From Papilionanthe hookeriana x Papilionanthe teres (Eukaryota > Streptophyta > Magnoliopsida > Asparagales > Orchidaceae), in contig CM040423.1 of NCBI GenBank assembly GCA_022702705.1, forward strand, positions 118,601,738-118,665,737: a stretch of 64,000 nucleotides of DNA, given 5' to 3'. Each line of letters begins with the position of its first letter. Position 1 is the stretch's first letter. Both the position numbers and the translations under genes were made by a program. The notes beneath the pieces were generated by a model. It saw only the letters and a list, made by a program, of their open reading frames with translations. It was not told where the DNA came from and ran no database searches. Shown one piece after another: positions 44,123-53,867 of the stretch.

Positions 44123-45650
44123 CAACTTGTGTTTTCATAGAAATCAATTTAACGGCGTTTTTGGACGTCGGCTGCGGCGGTTATGGCCGCCGGCGGATTC
44201 GGCGGCGGCGGTTGGCCGACGGCGGCAGCTTGGCCGTTGGCGAGCGGTTATGGCGGGCGGTCGATGTGGAGTTGACACCAATAGGTGTCTAATGGGTTGG
44301 CACCTCTTGGCTTGTGAGGCCCAACTCCCTCGTGTCTATTCGTTCGAATGGCACCTATTCGAATTAATTAATTTATATGATTAATTAAATTATGATTCAA
44401 TACGAATTTAAAATTTGGATTCAAATTTTAATTAGATTAAAGTATTGAATCTATATCGCAATATTTATAATTTTTTGCATGAAATTCCTTTTAAATAATT
44501 TATGAAATTTTGTATTGTTTTTGGCAAAAATATAAAATTTTAGTATTGCGATGTACGTATTTTAATTAAGACCCCGCGAGGCGCTCGCTCCTCGACCCCG
44601 TCCGCTAACCGGCTATCGGAACCGCCTTTTTATTCCTAACGCCTCATAAATTTAATTGTTTTAGAAACATCGAGGCAATTATCAAGTAATTTTATTATTA
44701 TTTTTTTTTAGTTTGTCAAACATGGATGTATTAATTAGATTAATACATGATGTATTGACTTGCGTGACACATAATATGGCCCAGTGACTTCTGTGAATTG
44801 CATGGTTGTAATATTTTTAATTTTTGCAATGGGATGTAATTATTAATTATGGCCTCGCGTGTCATTTTGCTTTGTTGTAATTTATATTACATGTATTTAT
44901 TCTTGGTGAGATAAATCGTGAGAAGACAAAGCAAGGCACTTGAAGTCCACTATCCACCATGGTGATGGAGGAGCTAGAAGTCCATGCAGGAGATGGTGAT
45001 CTCGAAGGCTTTAGAAGTTGCTTTTTACCCTTAGATTGGACTTTTGATCTTCATAATTGGCTTATGAAGATCATTCGGTTTTGGGGCCATATTTCTGACA
45101 TGCTTAATTATGCTTCGATTTTGATATTTTCCGTGATGTGGTTTAGTATATGATACTAAAATAAATCATAACATCATTATAATTTAAAATCTATAACGAT
45201 CCCTCATTTGAAATTTTAAGTTTTTCATGCCATCCATTATTATTAAACACTCGTCAAAAACTAATATCACCATGATGTGGGTTCTACCAAAGTAGGAGTA
45301 CATTAGATAATATTAGCATGACGAGATGAGTAATGGTGCTACTCATGTGTTTAAAATGGTAAAACTTAATTAGGCTTACAAAATGGTTTTGGGCCTAAGG
45401 GCATAAGATGAGATTTAAACATGCTACGACATAAGATGTCAAAAATCCCATTAAGAGTTGCATTTGATGCAATTGGTAATAGTTACCTACCTAAATATAC
45501 TTGATTTTAAGTGTCATGCCAAAGCTGACTTAAAATTAAGTATAATTATGGATCTTATACCACTAAAGTTAATATAATTTTAAAAGAGGGATTATTAATT
45601 TAGTAGGAGTTTTTCATAATTAATATACTTAAACTTTGCATTTATTGTAG
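44123..45650 (+). other. 5' leader of Angela-like copia
   Basis: 1.5 kb, non-coding. 44157-44270 is strongly GC-rich (GGCGGCGGCGG runs) and 44565-44640 has a second GC-rich patch, in otherwise AT-rich surroundings. Probably structured RNA for packaging or translation; not demonstrated. Confidence 0.6.
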
Positions 45651-46460
45651 ATGGCCAACAACAATAATAACAATTCTGCATTTTCATTGCGATCGGTCCT
45701 CGAGAAGGACAAGCTTACAGGGCTAACTTCCTTGATCGGGTTTTGTAATTTAAGAATTGTTCTCAAACACGAAAGGAAGTTATATGTCCCGGATGAACCT
45801 CACCCCGAAAAACCGGATGATAATGCCACCGGAGCGTAAAAGAATGCTTATGAGAAGCATCATAGTGACTCGTAGATGTTGCTTGCTTGATGTTAGTTGC
45901 CATGAGTTCGAGATCCGGAAAGATTTAGAACATATGGAGGCTTATGATATGATCATAAACCTAAAGGAAATGTTCCAAAGCAACAAGCAAGGCAAGAAAG
46001 ATATGAAACTACCAAGGCATTGCATTCTTGCAAAATGACCGAAGGTAGTTCGATTAAGTGCTCATGTATTGAAAATGAAAGGTTACATGGAGCACCCGAC
46101 AAGGCTTGGATTTCCATTAAGCCAAGAATCGGCTACCGATTTGCTCCCGAATTCACTTCCTCGTAGTTATGACCAGCTTGTCATGAACTACAATATGAAT
46201 GAGATGGACAAATCAATATCGAAGTTGCATACGATGCTTAGAACTCGCTGAACAAAATATAAAATCCAAGCTCAGGCAAATCTTAATGGTTAAGCAAAAG
46301 GGTAAGAGTTTTAAGAAGAAAGGAAAAGGAAAAGGCAAAAGGTTGGGGTGGAAAGTCCAATCCTAAACCTAAGCCCAATCTTAGTTCCAAGGCTAAATCC
46401 CGAAGGATGATGTTTGTTTCTTTTGCAATGAACTCGGTCATTGGAAAAGAAATTGCAAAC
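45651..46460 (+). pseudogene. Gag of Angela-like copia
   Basis: Start MANNNNNNSAF at 45651 is the natural start: Asn-rich N-terminus, then SLRSVLEKDKLTG and LRIVLKHERKLYV, as in copia Gag. Frame changes near 45800, 46035 and 46250. Later segments show EAYDMIINLKEMFQ and the basic tail. The zinc knuckle CFFCNELGHWKRNC (CX2CX4HX4C) is at 46415-46458. Broken as read. Confidence 0.83.
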
Positions 46461-46534
46461 TTTATAAGGAAGATCTAATGAACAAGAAAACCGGTGGGAC
46501 CAGTAGCTTCGGTATAAATGTTATACGGATTAAT

Positions 46535-46690
46535 TATACTCCTTCTAGTTCCTGGATAGTGGATACCGGATCCGCATCTCACATTTGTTCAAATGTGCAG
46601 GGACTAAAGGGGAGTAGAAAATCGAAACGGGCGAAGTGTATCTTCGCGTAGGCAATGGAGCAAAAGTTGCTCGCTTTAGCCGTAGGAAGT
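46535..46690 (+). pseudogene. Protease of Angela-like copia
   Basis: SSSWIVDTGSASHIC, with the catalytic DTG at 46562-46570. Reading becomes out of frame after about 46610 (KGSRKSKRAK). Confidence 0.8.
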
Positions 46691-46691
46691 T

Positions 46692-47640
46692 ATGAACTTT
46701 CTTTACCCAAGTGGGCTTTTGTTAGTATTGAACAATTGTTTTTATGTTCCTACAATGTGTAGAAACATTGTTTCGTTTCTTGTTTGGATAATGATGGTTT
46801 TGCTTTTATTATTAGGAATAATATTTGCTCCATTTATCATAAAGATATGTTCTATGCAAATGCTCGTTTTACTAGATGGTCTTTATGTTTTGAACCTTCA
46901 AATATCCAATGATTTTTCTATATGTAACATTACTACCAAGAAATTTAAGTCAAATGACTTGAATGTAACCTATCTTTGGCATTGTCGTCTAGGACACATA
47001 AATGAGAAACGCATTTCAAAACTCCATAAAGATGGACTTTTGAATTCATTTGATTATGAATCATTTGTTACTTGCGAATCATGTCTTTTGGGGAAAATGA
47101 CAAAGGAGCCTTTTACCTGGACACGGTGAAAGGGCTAATGAATTATTGTCCTAATACATACGGATGTATGTGGACCATTAAGTATAGAAGCCATAGGAGG
47201 TTACGGGTACTTCATTACCTTTACCGATGATTTCAGTAGGTATGGTTATGTCTATTTGATGAGACATAAATATGAAGCATTTGAAATGTTCAAGTATTTT
47301 CAAAATGAAGTACAAAATCAACTTGGTAAGACAATTAAGGTGCTTCGATCCGATCGAGGTGGAGAATATTTGAGCCAAGAGTTTGGTGATCATCTTAAGA
47401 GTTGTGGAATTGTTTCACAACTTACTCCTCCCGGAACACCACAATGGAATGGTGTGTCCGAAAGAAGGAATCGAACTCTATTTGATATGGTTCGATCAAT
47501 GATGAGTGCATCGGATCTTCCACTTTCCTTTTGGGGTTATGCACTTATGACAGTCGCTTTTACACTAAATAGAGTTCCATCCAAAAGGGTTGAAAAGACA
47601 CCATATGAGATATGGACTCGGGAAGAAGCCTAGTTTGCTT
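46692..47640 (+). pseudogene. Integrase of Angela-like copia
   Basis: 46692-47129: pre-integrase domain (YLWHCRLGHINEKRISKLH, CESCLLGKMTKEPF). A one-base break near 47125 precedes the core with TDVCGPL (near 47163). Frame 47256-47633 has VLRSDRGGEYLSQEFG and the third acidic residue in NGVSERRNRT. All three catalytic acids are seen. Confidence 0.85.
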
Positions 47641-48594
47641 TTTCTTAAGATTTGGGGTTGTGAAGCTTATGTAAAGCGTTTACATTCTAATAAACTTGAA
47701 CCTAAATCTGATAAATGTATTTTTGTGGGTTATCCTAATGAGACTAAAGGATATTACTTTTACAATCCCATTGAGAACAAAGTGTTTATTGCTAGAAATG
47801 GTTTCTTTTTGGAAAGGGAATTTATTTCTAAAGGAATCAGTGGGAGTAAAGTACAACTCGAAGAAGTTCGAGAGTCACAAAATAACATTGAAATACCTTT
47901 GGATGATGGTGGTCAACAAGGAGTTATTGACACACCAGTTGTAACACAAGAACTACGTAGATCTGATAGAATACGTTATGAGCCTGAGAGATATGGATTT
48001 ATCATGAATAAGGATCATGATGTATTGTTAATGGATCATGGTGATCCTACTACCTATCAAGATGCTATGTTAAATCAAGACTCTGACAAATGGTTAGAGG
48101 CCATGAAATCTGAAATCCAATCCATGTATGATAATCAAGTTTGGAACTTGGTTGATCCACCAAATGATATTAAGACCATTGGGTGCAAGTGGGTTTTCAA
48201 GAAGAAAACTGACATGGATGGTAATATGCATACTTATAAAGCAAGACTTGTTGCAAAAGGTTTTAAACAAATTCATGGTATTGCCTATGACGAAACTTTT
48301 TCACCGGTAGTCATGCTTAAGTCTATTAGAATTCTCATTGCCATTGTTGCATATTATGACTATGAGATATGGCAAATGGATGTTAAAACTGCGTTTCTTA
48401 ATGGAAACTTGTTTGAGGATGTGTATATGACACAACCTGAAGGTTTTGTTCATCCCGAGAATTACGGTAAAGTGTGCAAGCTTCTAAGATCCATTTATGG
48501 TTTGAAGCAGGCTTCAAGGAGTTGGAATCTTCGTTTTGATAAGACGATCAAAGAGTTTGGCTTTATCAAAAATGAAGATGAACCTTGTGTTTAA
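47590..48594 (+). CDS. Integrase tail and reverse transcriptase of Angela-like copia
   Basis: 334 codons. The integrase C-terminal tail (KCIFVGYPNETKGYYFYNP) is followed by an acidic linker. Reverse transcriptase follows: WNLVDPPNDIKTIGCKWVFK, YKARLVAKGFKQ, QMDVKTAFLNGNLFEDVYM and SIYGLKQASRSWNLRFD. The frame stops at CVxKK where TTTAAAAG replaces an expected TAC/TAT codon context; the catalytic segment lies in the next frame. Confidence 0.86.
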   Translation: MKRHHMRYGLGKKPSLLFLKIWGCEAYVKRLHSNKLEPKSDKCIFVGYPNETKGYYFYNPIENKVFIARNGFFLEREFISKGISGSKVQLEEVRESQNNIEIPLDDGGQQGVIDTPVVTQELRRSDRIRYEPERYGFIMNKDHDVLLMDHGDPTTYQDAMLNQDSDKWLEAMKSEIQSMYDNQVWNLVDPPNDIKTIGCKWVFKKKTDMDGNMHTYKARLVAKGFKQIHGIAYDETFSPVVMLKSIRILIAIVAYYDYEIWQMDVKTAFLNGNLFEDVYMTQPEGFVHPENYGKVCKLLRSIYGLKQASRSWNLRFDKTIKEFGFIKNEDEPCV

Positions 48595-48770
48595 AAGAAA
48601 GTTAGTGGGAGCACTATTGTTTTTCTCGGTCTTATATGTCGATGACATATTACTCATCGGGAATGACATACCTACCTTGCATAATGTCAAAACTTGGTTG
48701 GGTAAATGTTTCTCAATGAAGGATTTAGGAGAGGCATCCTATATCCTAGTGGATAAAGATCTATAGAGAT
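48595..48770 (+). pseudogene. Catalytic part of reverse transcriptase, Angela-like copia
   Basis: Frame 48536-48766 gives VLYVDDILLIGND with catalytic YVDD at 48635-48646, then FSMKDLGEASYIL. The normal continuation GIKIYRD is shifted (48755-48780). Confidence 0.83.
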
Positions 48771-48774
48771 AGAT

Positions 48775-49640
48775 CTAAAAGGCTAATCGCTCTAAATCAA
48801 AGTACATATGTAGACCTTATACCGAAAAGGTTCCGTATGGAAGAGTCCAAGAGAGGATTCTTGCCTATGTCACATGGCATAACGCTTAGCAAGACTCAGT
48901 GTCCTAACACTAATGATGAGCGAGAGCGTATGAGTAAGATTCCTTATGCTTCTGCTATAGGATCTATCATGTATGCCATGTTATGTACTAGACCGGATGT
49001 TTCTTATGCTTTAAGCATAACGAGCGAGATACCGATCGGATCCCGGTGAAAGTCATCTGGATAGCGAGTCAAGAACATTCTTAAGTACTTGAGAAGAACT
49101 AAGGATGTGTTCTTGGTCTTCGGTGGATTAGAAAATGATCTGGTTGTAAGAGTTTACACAGTATGCAAGCTTTCAATCACACAAAGATGATTATCGATCG
49201 CAATCGGGATATGTGTTTTGTTTAAATGGTGGTGCTATTAGTCGGAAGAGTTCAAAGCAAAGCACTCGTTGTCGATTCTACAACCGAAGTCGAGTACATA
49301 GCAAGCATGTGATGCAGCGAAAGAAGCAGCTTGGATAAAGAAATTTGTTTCGACCTTGGAGTGATTCTTAGTATCACAAATCCTGTTGAGATTTATTGTG
49401 ACAACAATGGTGCTATAAGCACAAGCAAAGGAACCTAGTTCACATCAGCGATCCAAACATATACTCGTGCGTTATCATCTCCTTAGAGAAATTATCGAGA
49501 GAGGTGACGTTAAAATATGCAAAGTTGCAACGAGATGAAAATGTTGCGGATCCATTAACTAAACCTCTACCACAAGCAAAACATGAGGGTCATGTAAGTT
49601 CCATGGGTATTAGATACATTGATAAATGGGCCTAGTGCAA
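48775..49640 (+). pseudogene. Thumb and RNase H of Angela-like copia
   Basis: 48837-49049: MEESKRGFLPMSHGITLSKT and YASAIGSIMYAMLCTRPDV. Then broken RNase H: SQSGYVFCLNGGAISRKSS near 49200-49260, STTEVEYIA near 49275-49305 (canonical EAEY; the codon GCTG appears as GTCG), RSKH near 49450 and ADPLTKPLP near 49550-49575. Frame is lost many times by one-base changes. Confidence 0.8.
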
Positions 49641-49650
49641 GTGGGAGATC
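49639..49650 (+). promoter_or_regulatory. Polypurine tract of Angela-like copia
   Basis: AAGTGGGAGATC immediately before the 3' LTR TGTTAG. Confidence 0.85.
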
Positions 49651-51073
49651 TGTTAGTGATAGTGCCTACAGCCTATTATATGGATATTATATGGATATGT
49701 ATTTTAAATTTTTTATGAATATTTTTTTATTTTAATTAGCATGTTTATGATGAAGAAGAACCTTGAATAGTTTCATGTTTATTATGAAGATTATTCTAAA
49801 TATCCATAATCGCTTATTGTTGTGGGAATGACAATAAATAAAGATTAATATAAAGTTTGATGGATATTCATGAGATGAATATATGTATGGGGATACACAT
49901 CGCATTTATATGTATTTATTGGAGAATAAATATTGGATCGACTCGCTTTGAGATTAAATCATGGATATAAGTCATATGTTAATCTCAAGTTGTAGTGACA
50001 TCGAATCCTTTCGACCTGAGATTGTCATGGTTCTCAACATGAGGAATATTATATTTTGACATAACCCAACGTTGTCTTTGACCGGATGACCATAAAGATT
50101 ATGATTGGGCATAATGTGAATCATGTAGTGAGATATGAGTAATCAAGATGGAATTTATCCCTCTTATAATAAGAGAGATATCTCTCGGGCTCCTCGAATG
50201 ATTTAGATCGAGAATTGTGTGGCCACACTCAAATGAATTGATTGAGATCAATCGCATTTATTTAATCGATCTAATCAGGAGTCGAGAAATTAAAGATAGA
50301 GAGATATAAGGTCGACATTAATCCATGCCTTATATTCTATCATGATATCATGTGATAAAGGGATTATGTCATTAACAATCAGGTTGTCTCGGATCTTTAG
50401 ACTATTCATACTAACTTGGGTAGTTATAGTGTCTTGCTAGAGACCAACTATAACTCGTAGGTTTATACATGGTGATTTAAGCCTACCGCCAATGTTAATT
50501 GAACCTATAGGGTCGCACAAAATTTGAATGGACTAGAATGGTTGATGAACACTTTCTCACTCGAGTAATTTATAATAATAAGATTATTTTAAATTACAAG
50601 CATGAATTAAAAGAGTTTTAATTCATCATATATTTAAAAAGGAGTTTTTAAATATATATTAAAAAATGACCTCTTTAATGAAGAGGTGCCATGAAACGGT
50701 GTCACTTAAATTAAAAGGAGGGGTCATGGCTTATGAAGTCAACTTTTATTATTTTCCTTTTGAAATCCGTAGAGAGGAAGAGAGTTCTTTGGGTTTTGGA
50801 GAAAACCCCGTTTCCGATCTAGCAGTTGGAAGCCATTTGGAAATCCGTTCGAGTGTGGATACCGGTAGAGGGCGGTGGTTTCAGCGCCTTAAAGATCCGA
50901 GGAAATCTAAGAGTAGAACTCTTGCATGGTATGATTTCTTGCACTTCTTTTTGGGTTTATGTTTTTGATTTGTATGAGCACATGAGATCCTTGGTGGTTT
51001 ATTGGGGAAATGACTTTAATATGCGTACATGATTAATTTCGCTTCCGTTGCGCATGATCCCCAAAATCCAACA
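49651..51073 (+). repeat. 3' LTR of Angela-like copia
   Basis: Same length as the 5' LTR and nearly identical; the open frame 50666-50968 occurs in both LTRs and is not a gene. Confidence 0.92.
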
Positions 51074-51078
51074 GGTAT
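51074..51078. repeat. Target site duplication GGTAT, right
   Basis: Partner of 42682-42686. Confidence 0.92.
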
Positions 51079-51490
51079 AAGACAGACAAGGCATCCTAAT
51101 CTCAGTGTCCACTAATCTCACACTCTTTTCAAGAAACTTTTCCGCATCCTAATCCTCTGACTTGTGTATAAGACCGACACGACCTCCTGATCTCGGTGTC
51201 CACTACTCTCGCACTCTTTCCTAGAAACATTTTTGCATCCTAATCCTCCGACTTGGGTATAAGTTTGACAAGGCATCCTAATATCGGTGTCACTAATCTC
51301 GCACTCTTTTTGAGAAACGTTTCTGGATTCTAATCCTCCGACTTGGGTATAAGACCGACAAGGCATCCTGATCTCGGTGTCCACTAATCTCGCACTCTTT
51401 TCGAGAAACTTTTCTGCATTCTAATCCTCTGTCTTGGGTATAAGACCGATAAGGCATCCTGATCTCAGTGTTCGCTAAATTCACATTCTT
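51075..51490 (-). repeat. About 90-bp tandem repeat in Tat/Ogre leader
   Basis: GTATAAG-anchored units begin at 51075, 51168, 51257, 51347 and 51438 (spacing 89-93 bp), each with CTAATCTCGCACTC and GAGAAAC. The first unit continues left of the copia element at 42600-42686. Confidence 0.85.
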
Positions 51491-51499
51491 CCAAGAAAA

Positions 51500-51850
51500 T
51501 TTTCCGCACTCCTGAAATTTCGAGGTCGATACCTAACTTCCGACACTCTTCTGAGACTGGTACCTAACTTCTAGTTCTCACTTTTTTTCGAGGTAGGTAC
51601 CTAACTTCCGACTCTCTTCCGAGACTGGTACCTAACTTCCAGTTCTCATCCTTTTCGAGATCAATACCTAAATTCTGATTCTCATCCTTCTCGAGGTCGG
51701 TACCTAACTTCCGACTCTCTTCCGAGACTGGTACCTAACTTCCAGTTCTCATCCTTTTCTCAATCGGTATCTAATTTTTGATTTTCTCCTCGAGGCTGGT
51801 ACCTAAATTCCAGTTCTCTTTGTAATCCCGAGGTTGGAACCTAGGTTCCA
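51500..51850 (-). repeat. Short subrepeats of the GGTACCTAA type in Tat/Ogre leader
   Basis: Units of roughly 30 bp alternate GAGGTCGGTACCTAACTTCC- and GAGACTGGTACCTAACTTC-type versions. In reverse complement they are the same kind of unit that makes up the array at 60050-62460. Confidence 0.85.
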
Positions 51851-52149
51851 ATTCTCATCTTAAATTCAAAATTTTTGCGAAATTCATCTTGAAAATAAAT
51901 CTCAAATCAAATTTCAATCAAAACTCCGATTACGTCAAAATCCAAACTCAAAATTGAAACTTGAAATAAAATGAAGTGAATCTAAAATCCAATCTATCCC
52001 GCTACAGACCTTGTGATTTGGAATCCACCTCTTGTTCCCTAGAGAGAGTTCTGGAATCTTCAGTTTGGGAGATTTACCTGATACTCCCCAGCGAAAATTT
52101 TCTACACTTTGTTCTAAGTTTGTCTGTCGGCATATTTTTAGGTTGGTGT
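51851..52149 (-). other. Start of Tat/Ogre leader with primer-site-like motif
   Basis: On the minus strand TTTTCGCTGGGGAG (about 52086-52099) resembles the GCTGGGGA end of the Tat/Ogre primer site. The sequence beyond it aligns with 59760-60060 in the opposite orientation for about 300 bp. Confidence 0.6.
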
Positions 52150-53867
52150 TTTGTATTTTGAAAAAGGGGTCGCCTACAGAAATTGTCGGCGAATTTTTAA
52201 TTTAATTTAAATAAATAATTTGAAAAGTAGTATTTGATTTTTAAAAATAATTTTTTAAATTTGAAGATTTTAAGATATGAAATCAAACTGATCTCACATC
52301 CCAAATAGTTTATATAAACGAACACCGCAACACAAACCATGTATCTATCCCTAAGGATATACACACTGCTTAATGGTGGGGCTCGATTAAATAAACTAGA
52401 AGATTTGTGACATCTCTTTGGTCTGCGAACCAATTTTTATAAGCCGACAAATTCCCCTGCTTAATATGAAAGCATTAAACAGGGTTTATATTACCCGAGT
52501 TCTTTAAAATTCCCTATAAGGGAAAGCCCCTATAGTTAATTACATCTTAAGTGACGGGAATCACCTAAGAAAACTCTCGATAATAATCAATAATTCTGCT
52601 CTCAAGAATTTCAAAGTTTAAGTTTTCAAAGGATTGAATTTTGGAATTTCAATAGGGAATGGATCAAGTTTGGAACATTTTGTTTTGAGAATTCAAAGGA
52701 AGAAAGGTAGGAGAAATTACGGATTCGAAGTAAACTTCGGTAATTTCCCGACTATCCTATTGTTTGGCTTGAATTTAGGAAAGTCCTAATGTCTATTTAA
52801 TGTTTTGATTTTGTCAATTTTAATTAATTAGGGCTTATATTTATATGATAGAATCATACAAATAACCTCGAAGATGTGAGGGTTTATGTCGTATCAGACG
52901 ACTACCTCGGAATCCTAAGACCTAGGTTAGGGCTTAATTTGCAATGCAAATGCCTAACGAAGAGTTGAGGATTTATGTTGCACTAGTGTAAACTACCTCA
53001 AATTCCTATGGGTTTATTATTTAATTCTAGGAAAGTTTTGTCGAAGTGGACTCGGGTTTCGTCGATGACGATGGTCGTGTCGCCCACCATGCTCCGAGCT
53101 CCTTGTTGTTGCGAGGTTTAGTTTTAGAAGTCATAAATCGGGGATGAGAAAAGTGTTTTGGTTTAGAGAAAATCTTAATTTCCAAGTGTTTTTTGTGTTT
53201 TAATTAAAACAAATCTTAAAGTTGATTATAACGACACCGGTTAAGATCCCACGGTTCCATCCTCCTGGAATCATTATTTTTATCGGATTCACTTAGTCCA
53301 GATGAATTTGCTAAACTCAACTAAATGAGTTCCACACTTTCATTTAGACCGCGTGAAATCCCGTTAGCAACACGTAGGTTACATCATCCGAGGTATTCCC
53401 GATCATCCAACGAGACGTTTTAATTTAGTTGTAATTGTAGTTTTGTGTTCATGTTTGTGATTAAATTTTGAGTTGTTTTATATTTTAAAATGTTGTGGCG
53501 GTGAATTTTATCTTGCGATGACTTTTAGTTTAGTTTTGGTTTCAGCTTTAGGGACTATCCTAAAGGTGTGGGTTTTCATGCAACGAGTTGTTTATCATGC
53601 AAGAAAAGTAAGTGCAATGCGGTTAAATAAATTGCAATAATGTAAATTGCAAGAAAGTAAATTGCAATAAAATAAAAGCGTACACTGGAGGGTCTTCCCG
53701 TCATCCCAAGCCGCACTTAAAACACAATTAGAATATTTAAGCAAGTTCCTAGTAAAGCTAAGGGAAGGTTTATGGTTTTCTACCAAGTTCCTAATCCTAT
53801 GACTAGTCATTTCCTATGACGTCTAGGTTCCTTGTGTTTTGGTTTGAAGACGATTTTCTTCATCAAA

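Larger units (their letters stand above)
42687..51073 (+). mobile_element. Complete Ty1/copia element, Angela/BARE-like
   Basis: 5' LTR 42687-44109 and 3' LTR 49651-51073, both 1423 bp and nearly identical; primer site 44111-44122; polypurine tract just before 49651; target duplication GGTAT on both sides. All copia domains are present in order (Gag, protease, integrase, reverse transcriptase, RNase H) but interrupted by small indels. Phrases such as RMEESKRGFLPMSHG and SAIGSIMYAMLCTRPDVSYA suggest the Angela (BARE-like) clade; this is from memory of the family, not a search. Young insertion inside a tandem repeat of the inverted Tat/Ogre leader. Confidence 0.92.

Noticed and set aside
44959..45153. 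64-codon frame before the copia gag
   Set aside because: In the untranslated leader, no conserved motif; the Asn-rich start at 45651 fits copia Gag much better.
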